Shown here: piece after piece, positions 1-5,557 of the stretch
Position numbering within the stretch: position 1 is the first letter of the stretch
Layout: each line of letters starts with the position of its first letter
Assembly (NCBI GenBank): GCA_020723225.1
Contig: DYJG01000062.1
Span: 220 to 9,404, forward strand
DNA: 9,185 nucleotides
Reading direction: 5' to 3'
DNA from: Desulfobacca acetoxidans
GTDB taxonomy: Bacteria; Desulfobacterota; Desulfobaccia; Desulfobaccales; 0-14-0-80-60-11
Notes under the pieces: generated by a model
What the model was told of the DNA's origin: nothing
Seen by the model: only the letters and a program-made list of their open reading frames with translations
The model's database searches: none
Translations under genes and position numbers: made by a program

Positions 1-69
1 CATCAGGGCCACCCCGAAGTCAAAGGTCCTGCTATCAGCCGGGGCATAGGTCTTGAGATTTTTGTGAAT
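1..69 (-). CDS. Possible gene fragment running off the left edge
   Basis: The minus strand stays open for 23 codons from just after a TAA at 70-72 to the window edge, and the peptide looks coding in character (it includes KNLKTYAPADSRTFDF). I see no ATG, GTG or TTG start and no Shine-Dalgarno sequence at its beginning. It could therefore be the middle of a gene whose upstream part has decayed or been frameshifted, or chance. No family is recognised. A 23-codon open frame is weak evidence by itself. Confidence 0.2.
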   Translation of the reverse strand, partial: MHKNLKTYAPADSRTFDFGVALM

Positions 70-348
70 TTACGGCTTAGCGGGAGGGGCCGGTAATTCA
101 AGACCGGGGCTGGGATAAAGAGAAAAAAGCGGAGGCTGCACGCAGAAAATTCGTGAAAAACTGTATAAGGCCAAGGTCAGGACCTTTGTCTTTGTATGAG
201 GATATTATGGAACCGCTCTATCCTTATGTCTGCCGGGGGGCTTTCTGGAGTCCCTGGCCCAGCAATTACCGGGGCTTCCTTGGAGAATCAGGACATGAAG
301 TCTGGTGACACCGTGCAGGTTGCTTTTCCCCAAACCGAGAAGGCTCTA

Positions 349-390
349 AAAGTCAGGGTTGCGCCTATCTTCCCGGATAAACGGTTTTAG
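349..390 (+). repeat. Short repeated segment, copy 1 (copy 2 at 653-694)
   Basis: The core TATCTTCCCGGATAAACGG at 366-384 matches TATCTTTCCGGATACGCGG at 670-688 in 16 of 19 positions, and weaker similarity extends about 17 bases upstream. Read in the same plus-strand frame, both copies encode a related tail that ends at a stop: KVRVAPIFPDKRF and KIEFIDIFPDTRS. Several of the differences are synonymous or conservative. This suggests a small duplicated coding remnant, although chance cannot be excluded at this length. Confidence 0.35.
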
Positions 391-401
391 AGCTGTCCAC
401 T

Positions 402-596
402 CTAAATACTCGTGGCAACGTGGGCGGCATACAAGTCTTTATTTTTCTCTTCCTGGATCCATTTCTTAAGTGGGAGATCGTTTTGCGGGGTTTGAAAAAG
501 CTTGTAAGCCACCCCTGCTTTTACCAAATTCCCGGACGCAAACCTCAACGCTGCTGCGGATAGGATGGCAGGTGCATTCCTGGGTATTGCGCCTGA
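402..596 (-). pseudogene. Possible coding remnant, 64 residues, no start codon
   Basis: The minus strand is open from after a TAA at 597-599 to a TAG at 402-404. The C-terminal part reads like a soluble protein, with LVKAGVAYKLFQTPQNDLPL followed by KKWIQEEKNKDLYAAHVATSI. There is no ATG near the beginning. The possible internal GTG or TTG starts lack a good Shine-Dalgarno sequence, so this is more likely the tail of a decayed gene than an intact small gene. I do not recognise the family. The overlapping plus-strand frame (470-694) is much less protein-like over this stretch. Confidence 0.3.
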
Positions 597-662
597 TTAA
601 CACTCCGAAGGGGTTACCTGCGCGGCATGGCGGTGATCATGACAGGAGTCCCAAGATCGAGT

Positions 663-857
663 TTATAGATATCTTTCCGGATACGCGGTCTTGAGGTTAC
701 TCATCCCCATCATGGGTACAACTTGACCAGAGTTTTGCTCTGGTATTTTCTCTTCCTGAGCTCTTTTTCTAAAAGAGAAAAAGAGGCCGATCAGGAGAAC
801 CCCTGCAAAAACTCCAATAACCACGCCAAAAAAGAAACCGTTCATTGCCTGATTCAT
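663..857 (-). CDS. Small single-pass membrane protein, unknown function
   Basis: This is a 64-residue protein with one strong hydrophobic segment at about residues 7-28. The basic cluster RKR at 30-32 follows, then a polar tail with EEK and a C-terminus reading NLKTAYPERYL. By the positive-inside rule the tail should lie in the cytoplasm. The start is well supported: AAAGGAGG lies 7 bases before the ATG at 857, and a plausible -35/-10 pair sits 38-67 bases upstream. No signal-peptidase site is obvious, so the helix probably stays as an anchor. I do not recognise the family. It stands alone on this strand and is divergent from the interrupted frame beyond 1000. The translation start and membrane helix are fairly certain; the role is unknown. 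Confidence 0.7.
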   Translation of the reverse strand: MNQAMNGFFFGVVIGVFAGVLLIGLFFSFRKRAQEEKIPEQNSGQVVPMMGMSNLKTAYPERYL

Positions 858-895
858 CTCCTGGCCTCCTTTCGCATTCCAATTCCTTGGCTATC

Positions 896-924
896 AACAT
901 AATCCTTCAACAAATTTCTTGCAA
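896..924 (-). promoter_or_regulatory. Candidate promoter of the small membrane protein
   Basis: Read on the minus strand, TTGCAA (919-924) and TATGTT (896-901) are separated by 17 bases. Each matches the sigma-70 consensus hexamer at 4 of 6 positions. Spacing is ideal and the leader to the ATG at 857 would be about 30 bases. Confidence 0.4.
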
Positions 925-925
925 T

Positions 926-965
926 TAGGCAAAAATACCTATTTTACTATTGGTAAAAAGGCCTA
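926..965. promoter_or_regulatory. Palindromic site upstream of the small-protein promoter
   Basis: Two nested arms are symmetric: TAGGC (926-930) with GCCTA (961-965), and TACC (936-939) with GGTA (952-955). The arms are separated by 5-base A-rich spacers on both sides, and the centre is 12 AT-rich bases. The block ends immediately next to the candidate -35, where an activator or repressor dimer could bind. It could equally be a chance palindrome in AT-rich DNA. I recognise no known regulator consensus. Confidence 0.3.
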
Positions 966-1020
966 TGTTGTTAACCATTGCGTCCGCCGAAAATTCTTTT
1001 CCCAGGGAGGAATAAGTGGG

Positions 1021-1029
1021 GGTTACACG
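1021..1029 (+). repeat. Target-site duplication, left copy (GGTTACACG)
   Basis: The 9 bases GGTTACACG directly abut the outer end of the left inverted repeat, and the same 9 bases follow the right inverted repeat at 1954-1962. Perfect flanking direct repeats of this length are the footprint of transposition and fit IS4-group elements. Confidence 0.9.
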
Positions 1030-1056
1030 CAGCACTGTCCGGTTAGGTTTTTGCAT
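1030..1056 (+). repeat. Left terminal inverted repeat of the IS
   Basis: The outer 18 bases CAGCACTGTCCGGTTAGG (1030-1047) are the exact reverse complement of 1936-1953. After three mismatched bases, TTGCAT (1051-1056) again pairs with ATGCAA (1927-1932). The transposase stop codon (1043-1045) is inside this repeat. Confidence 0.93.
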
Positions 1057-1809
1057 AAGCATAATCCCTCAGGGGCTGAGACTCTGGGGGGTGATTATGC
1101 AGAATCCGAGCTTCATTTTGGATGTTGATGCGTAATTCTCTGACCCTGGCGAGGCTGACTCTTTCCTGGAAATGCTTGTGGCAATAAATGGCCAACAGCA
1201 GATAGGTAATGAGTCCGCCGAGAACTTGCACCATGAAGCCATAAGGGCTTCTGGCAATCAGCGGATAAACGTTCAGATGCTGCTTCCACCAGGCAAAGAA
1301 TTTTTCGATCTCCCAGCGCAACTTATAGATCAGAGCAATGTCTGCGGTCGCCAGGTCATGGCGGCTGGTGGCCACCCAAAATTTTTTGGATTCCACCCAA
1401 TACCCCACGAGCCGCAGCGGCCGTTGGGTTTGCCTGAGCTTGGGAGTGCCCAAGAGCACCAGGGCGTCATAAAACACCGTACTGCCCTCCGGGATCTCAT
1501 GGGCTTGCAGGCAGGTCTTGGTGGTACCGGCTCGGATGCGGCAGACAAAGTGCAGGCCTTGCTCCTTCGGGCGGGGCGATAAAGGAACGGGCAAAATCGT
1601 TCTGTTCCAGGACCTGCAGCAGATGCCGGGCGGAATCGTACTCCTCCAGGTGGAAGAGGATTAAGGATTTGAGTTGTTGTGCAAAATTCATTTTCAGCTG
1701 TCGGTGCCCCCGGGAGGTTAGCAGAGGGAAAATTTTCCACCGGTTGCCATAGTTCCTGAAAAGACGGTTCCTGGATCTTGGGAGCCTGGGGGGTGAAGGA
1801 GCGAGGCAT
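1043..1809 (-). pseudogene. Broken IS4-group transposase (DDE superfamily)
   Basis: The N-terminus starts at ATG 1809 (MPRSFTPQAPK..NLPGAPTAE). The frame then shifts by one near 1690, where coding continues as NFAQQLKSLILFHLEEYDSA through SFIAPPEG. At about 1557-1572 it jumps into a third frame at EQGLHFVCRIRAGTTKTCL, which runs to the stop. From what I recall of relatives, a block of roughly 120 residues carrying the first two catalytic aspartates is missing at that second junction. The C-terminal part is well preserved, with the signature YKLRWEIEKFFAWWK (Y, R, E and K at the canonical spacing) and hydrophobic residues after it. The product would normally be a nuclear-type DNA strand-transfer enzyme acting on the element ends; this copy must be inactive. 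AAGGAA precedes the start but lies in a hairpin. Confidence 0.9.
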
Positions 1810-1845
1810 TTCGTAATTTCCTTATATTATTAGGATATTACGAAA
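1809..1845 (-). promoter_or_regulatory. Hairpin masking the transposase ribosome binding site
   Basis: Arms at 1809-1817 and 1837-1845 pair over 9 bases. After one mismatch, TCCT (1819-1822) pairs with AGGA (1832-1835) around a 9-base AT loop. On the transposase strand the stem contains the Shine-Dalgarno AAGGAA and reaches the first base of the ATG. Other IS elements use such structures to block translation from messages that read in from outside, while the element's own transcript starts inside the hairpin and escapes. The pairing is directly visible; the function is inferred. Confidence 0.55.
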
Positions 1846-1875
1846 ACCGTACTTGTTCACAAATTAGTTTGTCAA
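1846..1875 (-). promoter_or_regulatory. Candidate transposase promoter
   Basis: On the minus strand a perfect TTGACA (1870-1875) is followed 18 bases later by TACGGT (1846-1851), a poor -10 (3 of 6). The -35 lies in a near-palindrome TTGACAAA..TTTGTGAA. The implied start site falls inside the downstream hairpin, so the element's own message would lack one arm of it. Confidence 0.35.
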
Positions 1876-1926
1876 GTAAAAAATCGCCCCCGGGAGAATT
1901 TTTTCAAATGATATTTACTGGTTGTC

Positions 1927-1953
1927 ATGCAATTTCCTAACCGGACAGTGCTG
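1927..1953 (-). repeat. Right terminal inverted repeat of the IS
   Basis: Bases 1936-1953 are the exact reverse complement of 1030-1047, and 1927-1932 pairs with 1051-1056. The transposase reads away from this end, so it is the upstream end of the element. Confidence 0.93.
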
Positions 1954-1962
1954 GGTTACACG
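1954..1962 (+). repeat. Target-site duplication, right copy (GGTTACACG)
   Basis: It is identical to 1021-1029 and directly abuts the right inverted repeat. The perfect identity suggests insertion recent enough that neither copy has changed. Confidence 0.9.
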
Positions 1963-2052
1963 AATCGTTCCACGGAGCAAGTTCTTTTATTGAACATTGG
2001 TTACGTTTTTGCTGCCGTCTTCCTGGCGGCTATCATTAATAGGAAGGATTGA
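1954..2052 (+). pseudogene. 3' part of a hydrophobic reading frame cut by the IS
   Basis: From the right target copy, one plus frame reads GYTNRSTEQVLLLN then IGYVFAAVFLAAIINRKD and stops at TGA 2050-2052. It has a clear membrane-helix character (about residues 9-28) and a charged end. Removing the IS and one target copy joins it in frame to sequence upstream of 1029, where a GGGAGG occurs at 1005-1010. The best-placed start after it (GTG at 1016) is, however, in a different frame. Either the start has been lost, or a small membrane protein gene carries a second lesion, or the frame is chance. The family is not recognised. Confidence 0.3.
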
Positions 2053-2145
2053 GATGTGAGAGACTGGGGATCAATGAGCTGTGAGCAGTAAGCATCAAAA
2101 CGCAAGGAATCACCTCCTTTAAGGTGGCTTCTATCCTTAAATAAT

Positions 2146-2154
2146 TGCTATAAT
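2146..2154 (+). promoter_or_regulatory. Extended -10 promoter for gmhA
   Basis: TGCTATAAT is a perfect sigma-70 -10 hexamer with the TGn extension. The hexamer at the -35 distance is poor, which is usual for extended -10 promoters. Transcription would begin near 2161 and give a leader of about 94 bases before the gmhA ATG. No other strong promoter is visible before the sugar block. Confidence 0.5.
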
Positions 2155-2254
2155 CAAATATTCAAAGCTTGAGGACTAATTTTTGCATTGGGAATTGAAG
2201 GATTATTTGTCGAGGATATTTTTTGAGGTTGGATGAGGTCTTGGGGATGCATAT

Positions 2255-2863
2255 ATGAACCTGAGGGAGCGGGTTAAGGAGGCGGTGGCCGAGACGGTCC
2301 GTCTGCAACAGGAATTCTGGGAAGAGCAGGGGGATATGGTGGCGGCCGCGGCCCGGATGCTTACCGGGGTCTTTAAGGATGGGGGCCGGGTCTTCATCTT
2401 CGGCAACGGCGGCAGCGCCGCGGACGCCCAGCACCTGGCCGCGGAATTCGTCAACCGCTTCCAAATAGAGCGCCCGCCCTTGGCGGCCTTGGCCCTGACC
2501 ACGGACACCTCGATTATCACCGCGGTGGGCAACGATTACGATTTTAACGAGATCTTCGCCAAGCAAATCCGGGCCTTGGGACGAACGGGAGATCTGGCCT
2601 GGGGGATCAGCACCAGCGGCGCCTCGCCTAACGTGGTGCTGGGGCTTAAGGTCGCCCGGGAACTGGGGCTTAAAACCCTGGCCCTCTGCGGCCGGGACGG
2701 GGGCGAGATGGCTCCCCTGGCGGATATCCCCCTGATTGTGCGCTCGAAAAATACCCCCCGGATCCAGGAAGTGCAGATCACCATCGGCCACATTCTCTGC
2801 GATCTGGTGGATTTCCTGCTGTACCCGGAAAAATTTGCAGCCACGGGGGGTGGCGGTGCCTAG
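2255..2863 (+). CDS. gmhA: D-sedoheptulose 7-phosphate isomerase (phosphoheptose isomerase)
   Basis: This cytoplasmic SIS-fold enzyme converts sedoheptulose 7-phosphate to D-glycero-D-manno-heptose 7-phosphate, the first step toward ADP- or GDP-activated heptose for lipopolysaccharide or S-layer sugars. Its 202 residues fit the family (about 190-200). The phosphosugar loop FGNGGSAADAQHLAAEF spans about 49-65. Its Glu64 corresponds to the catalytic Glu65 of E. coli GmhA, and His179 (in TIGHIL) to the catalytic His180. The second phosphate site STSGAS lies at 119-124, and GRDGG at 146-150. The start is fixed by a stop in frame at 2234-2236; the Shine-Dalgarno is weak (GGGGA, 7 bases before). 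DiaA is a close paralogue, but both catalytic residues are present, so GmhA is favoured. The other heptose genes (hldE, gmhB) are not in view. The C-terminus ends in an unusual Gly/Ala tail. Confidence 0.92.
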   Translation: MNLRERVKEAVAETVRLQQEFWEEQGDMVAAAARMLTGVFKDGGRVFIFGNGGSAADAQHLAAEFVNRFQIERPPLAALALTTDTSIITAVGNDYDFNEIFAKQIRALGRTGDLAWGISTSGASPNVVLGLKVARELGLKTLALCGRDGGEMAPLADIPLIVRSKNTPRIQEVQITIGHILCDLVDFLLYPEKFAATGGGGA

Positions 2864-2903
2864 AATGCACCCCGGGTAATTATCTTAATTATTTGTGTTT
2901 TGC

Positions 2904-2930
2904 TTTACGCCTTTGCGTCTTTGCGTGAGG
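2904..2930 (+). repeat. Short dispersed-type intergenic repeat
   Basis: TTTACGCCTTTGCGTCTTTG and the bases after it contain three degenerate copies of a TTTGCGT-like unit between gmhA and rfbB. I recall similar strings scattered between genes in many unrelated bacteria. Nothing else is obvious in this 101-base gap apart from the rfbB ribosome binding site GAGGT at 2954-2958. Confidence 0.3.
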
Positions 2931-2964
2931 CCATTTTTTTCGTTTAAGGTATTGAGGTAATTAA

Positions 2965-4086
2965 ATGCGAGAAGAATCCCCCACCTGGCTGGTGACCGGC
3001 GGCGCGGGCTTTATCGGCTCCAATTTCGTGCTGGGCCAACGGGCGGCAAAGACGGCGCGCATCATCAACCTGGATAAGCTCACTTACGCCGGTAATTTGC
3101 GCAGCCTGGAGCCGATTAAAGATGATCCGGACCATGTCTTCGTCCATGGCGACATCGGCGAATCCCCTTTAGTGGCCGAGATTTTTAGACGCCACCGCCC
3201 CCAAGCTGTGGTCAACTTCGCCGCGGAAAGCCACGTGGACCGCTCCATTTACGGACCCCAGGTCTTTATCCAAACCAACGTGGTGGGGACCTTAACGCTC
3301 CTGGAGGAGTCCCGGCGCTACTTCGAGGGCCTGTCTGCCGACGAGCGGGACAAGTTCCGGTTCCTCCACGTCTCCACCGATGAGGTTTACGGCTCGCTGG
3401 AACCCGAGGCCCCGCCGTTTTCGGAAACCTCGCCTTATGCCCCCAACAGTCCGTACGCGGCCTCCAAGGCCGCGAGCGACCACCTGGTCAGGGCCTATCA
3501 CCGGACCTACGGCCTCCCCACCCTGATCACCAATTGCTCCAACAACTACGGCCCTTTGCAATTTCCGGAGAAACTCATCCCCTTGATGATCTTGAACGGC
3601 GCTCAGGGCAAACCCCTGCCCATTTACGGCGATGGGAAAAATATCCGGGACTGGCTGTTTGTCAACGACCACTGCGAGGCCCTGGCCCTGGTGTTAAAAC
3701 AGGGGCGGGTGGGGGAGACCTATAACATCGGCGGCGCCGCGGAGCTGGCTAATCTGGAGGTGGTGACCGCCATCTGCGGGATCCTGGATGAACTCCGTCC
3801 CGACTCGCCTTTTCTACCGCACGCCTCCCTCATTACTTTCGTCAAGGACCGCCCCGGCCATGACCGGCGCTACGGCCTGGATACCGCCAAGATCGCCCGA
3901 GAGTTGGGGTGGCGGCCCCGGGAAAGTTTTATGAGCGGCCTGGCGGCCACGGTGCGCTGGTACCTGGCGCACCAGGAGTGGGTGGAGTCCGTGCAGACCG
4001 GGGAATACCAGCAATGGATCAAGAAGCACTACGGCCCCGAGGCGCCCAAACATACCGGAACGGAAAGGACCTCATGCATCCGCTGA
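2965..4086 (+). CDS. rfbB: dTDP-glucose 4,6-dehydratase (RmlB)
   Basis: This cytoplasmic NAD-dependent enzyme of the extended short-chain dehydrogenase family removes water from dTDP-glucose to give dTDP-4-keto-6-deoxyglucose, step two of dTDP-L-rhamnose synthesis. The Rossmann nucleotide motif is TGGAGFIG (11-18). The catalytic STDEVYG (137-143) carries Thr-Asp-Glu, the acid-base set special to dehydratases, and Tyr164 with Lys168 sits in SPYAASKAA. NNYGP (193-197) and RPGHDRRY follow as in RmlB. At 373 residues it is slightly long for the family (about 340-360) because of its C-terminal extension. GAGGT sits 6 bases before the ATG. Its end overlaps the start of rfbA by 13 bases, so translation is probably coupled. 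Confidence 0.97.
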   Translation: MREESPTWLVTGGAGFIGSNFVLGQRAAKTARIINLDKLTYAGNLRSLEPIKDDPDHVFVHGDIGESPLVAEIFRRHRPQAVVNFAAESHVDRSIYGPQVFIQTNVVGTLTLLEESRRYFEGLSADERDKFRFLHVSTDEVYGSLEPEAPPFSETSPYAPNSPYAASKAASDHLVRAYHRTYGLPTLITNCSNNYGPLQFPEKLIPLMILNGAQGKPLPIYGDGKNIRDWLFVNDHCEALALVLKQGRVGETYNIGGAAELANLEVVTAICGILDELRPDSPFLPHASLITFVKDRPGHDRRYGLDTAKIARELGWRPRESFMSGLAATVRWYLAHQEWVESVQTGEYQQWIKKHYGPEAPKHTGTERTSCIR

Positions 4087-4979
4087 CCCGTGAAGCAAAG
4101 GCAGGCTTCAAAGGCATCATCCTGGCGGGGGGCGCCGGCAGCCGGCTGTTCCCCATCACCCTGGAAGTAAGCAAGCAGCTGCTGCCGGTCTACAACAAAC
4201 CCATGATCTATTACCCGCTCTCGGTATTGATGCTGGCGGGGATCAGGGAGATCCTCATCATCTCCACTCCCCAGGACCTGGGCCGCTTCCGGAACCTCCT
4301 GGGGGACGGAGCCCAGTTGGGCCTCAACTTTTCTTACGCGGAGCAGCCCCACCCCGGCGGGCTGGCCCAGGCCTTTCTCATCGGCAAGGACTTCATCGGC
4401 GCGAGTAAGGTGTCTTTGATCCTGGGTGATAACATCTTTTTCGGCCACGGACTCCAGGAAATCTTAAACAGGGCGGTGACTCTCAAGAAGGGAGGCCTGG
4501 TCTTCGGCTATTGGGTCAGCGACCCGGAACGCTACGGCGTGGTGGAGCTGGATGAGGGCGGCAAGGCCCTGAATATCGAAGAGAAGCCGAAGCACCCCAA
4601 GTCCAACTATGCGGTCACCGGGCTCTATTTTTACGATAATCAGGTGGCGGACATCGCCGCTAATCTCCAGCCATCTGCCCGGGGAGAGCTGGAAATCACC
4701 GACATCAACCGGGAATACTTAAGGCGGGGGCAGCTCAAGGTGGAGCTGCTGGGCCGGGGCTTCGCCTGGCTGGACACGGGCACCCCGGATTCTCTCCAGG
4801 AAGCCGGGGCCTTTGTGCAGACCATGGAGAAACGCCAGGGTCTGAAAGTGGCCTGCATCGAGGAAGTGGCCTTTCGCCAGGGCTATATCGACGCCGACCA
4901 GGTGCGCCGCCTGGCAAGAAAATACAAGAACGAATACGGCAAATCCCTGTTGCAGTTGGTGGAAAAAAAGGTCAGATGA
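4074..4979 (+). CDS. rfbA: Glucose-1-phosphate thymidylyltransferase (RmlA)
   Basis: This enzyme joins dTTP and glucose-1-phosphate to make dTDP-glucose and pyrophosphate, the committed step of the rhamnose pathway. It has 301 residues, close to the usual 290. The nucleotidyltransferase signature GGAGSRLFPIT (19-29) comes first, with Lys34 in VSKQLLPVYNKP, then GLAQAF (96-101) and the metal-binding Asp119 in LGDN. ELEITDIN and WLDTGTP follow as in other RmlA proteins. The frame is open upstream to 3909, but the ATG at 4074 is the right start: AAAGGA lies 4 bases before it and the family's N-terminus begins just after. It overlaps rfbB by 13 bases and rfbC by 4 (ATGA). dTDP-rhamnose normally feeds back on this enzyme. 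Confidence 0.97.
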   Translation: MHPLTREAKAGFKGIILAGGAGSRLFPITLEVSKQLLPVYNKPMIYYPLSVLMLAGIREILIISTPQDLGRFRNLLGDGAQLGLNFSYAEQPHPGGLAQAFLIGKDFIGASKVSLILGDNIFFGHGLQEILNRAVTLKKGGLVFGYWVSDPERYGVVELDEGGKALNIEEKPKHPKSNYAVTGLYFYDNQVADIAANLQPSARGELEITDINREYLRRGQLKVELLGRGFAWLDTGTPDSLQEAGAFVQTMEKRQGLKVACIEEVAFRQGYIDADQVRRLARKYKNEYGKSLLQLVEKKVR

Positions 4980-5524
4980 AGGTTACTCCCACGAAATTAC
5001 CGGAAGTACTGCTCCTTGAGCCGAAAATCTTCCCCGATGACCGGGGGCATTTTCTGGAGACGTATCAGGCGGACCGTTACCGGGAATGCGGCGTACCGGC
5101 CCGGTTTGTCCAAGACAACCTCTCTTATTCGATTAAAGGGGTCCTCCGGGGTCTGCACTACCAACTGGGGCAGCCCCAGGGAAAACTGGTCTGGGCCGTC
5201 CAGGGAAGGATTTTTGATGTAGTGGTGGACATTCGCAAAAGCTCGCCCAGTTTTGGCCACTGGATCAGCCTGGAGTTGGATGGCGACTCCTACCGCCAGC
5301 TCTATGTGCCCGAGGGCTTTGCCCACGGTTTCTGCGTCTTAAGCGCCGAGGCGGTGGTGATTTACAAGTGCACCGACTACTATGCCCCGAAGGAAGAAAG
5401 GGGCATCATCTGGAACGACCCAGGTCTCGGAATCGACTGGCCGGTGAAAGACCCGCTTCTTTCCCCCAAGGACCTGATTTATCCGACTTTGCATCAGGCG
5501 GGGCGAGACCAATTGCCTTACTGA
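4976..5524 (+). CDS. rfbC: dTDP-4-dehydrorhamnose 3,5-epimerase (RmlC)
   Basis: This cupin-fold enzyme inverts C3 and C5 of dTDP-4-keto-6-deoxyglucose to give dTDP-4-keto-L-rhamnose. Its 182 residues are typical. The signature runs FLETYQADRY (26-35), NLSYSIKGVLRGLHYQ (48-63) with catalytic base His61, GKLVWAVQGRIFDVVVDIR (69-87), and YVPEGFAHGF (110-119). Tyr130 and Asp166 (in SPKD) match the other active-site residues. The ATG overlaps the rfbA stop as ATGA, so it is translationally coupled and in the same operon. The usual partner rmlD (reductase) does not follow, so the last step must be encoded elsewhere or the keto sugar is diverted. Confidence 0.96.
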   Translation: MKVTPTKLPEVLLLEPKIFPDDRGHFLETYQADRYRECGVPARFVQDNLSYSIKGVLRGLHYQLGQPQGKLVWAVQGRIFDVVVDIRKSSPSFGHWISLELDGDSYRQLYVPEGFAHGFCVLSAEAVVIYKCTDYYAPKEERGIIWNDPGLGIDWPVKDPLLSPKDLIYPTLHQAGRDQLPY

Positions 5525-5557
5525 GACGGGATTCTCGAAAATAATTTAAACGACTCC

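Larger units (their letters stand above)
1..662. other. AT-richer region without a recognisable gene
   Basis: This stretch lacks any long open frame on either strand and is visibly AT-richer than the sugar genes. It holds several short frames that each look faintly coding but do not agree. One is a 33-residue plus-strand ORF at 207-308 (ATG preceded by GAGGAT; begins MEPLYPYVC). Another is a plus frame at 196-390 with a stretch such as MKSGDTVQVAFP. The others are the minus frames at 1-69 and 402-596. A related segment occurs near 349-390 and again near 653-694. I read the region as decayed coding sequence, possibly with old duplications, but cannot say of what. Confidence 0.5.
1030..1953 (-). 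mobile_element. IS4-group insertion sequence, internally deleted copy (924 bp)
   Basis: The element is bounded by imperfect 27-bp inverted repeats that match at 24 of 27 positions, with the outer 18 perfect, and it is flanked by a 9-bp target duplication. Inside is a single minus-strand transposase gene whose stop codon lies within the left repeat. Full-length relatives are, from memory, around 1.3-1.4 kb; this copy is shorter because the middle of the transposase is missing. The C-terminal part keeps the Y-(2)-R-(3)-E-(6)-K signature of IS4 transposases. It cannot make its own active transposase, but with intact ends it might be moved by a related element elsewhere in the genome. It interrupts a short open frame that resumes after 1962. 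Confidence 0.92.

Noticed and set aside
919..1128. Plus-strand 69-residue frame across the left IS end
   Set aside because: It starts at TTG without a Shine-Dalgarno sequence and runs through the inverted repeat into the antisense of the transposase, so it is not a natural gene.
1172..1582. 136-residue plus-strand frame inside the IS
   Set aside because: It is the antisense shadow of the transposase C-terminal part; its peptide has no recognisable domain.
2106..2123. End of a 16S rRNA gene
   Set aside because: The bases ATCACCTCCTTTAAGG resemble the 16S 3' tail, but nothing upstream resembles 16S rRNA and there is an extra base.
2162..2791. 209-residue minus-strand frame
   Set aside because: It lies entirely opposite gmhA and its leader and has a His/Gly/Pro/Arg-rich composition typical of antisense frames in GC-rich genes.
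2845..2880. Rho-independent terminator after gmhA
   Set aside because: GGGGTG and CACCCC can pair around the stop codon, but no T-run follows and the stem overlaps coding sequence.
3909..4073. N-terminal extension of rfbA to 3909
   Set aside because: It would overlap rfbB by 178 bases; the ATG at 4074 has AAAGGA before it and matches the family's N-terminus.
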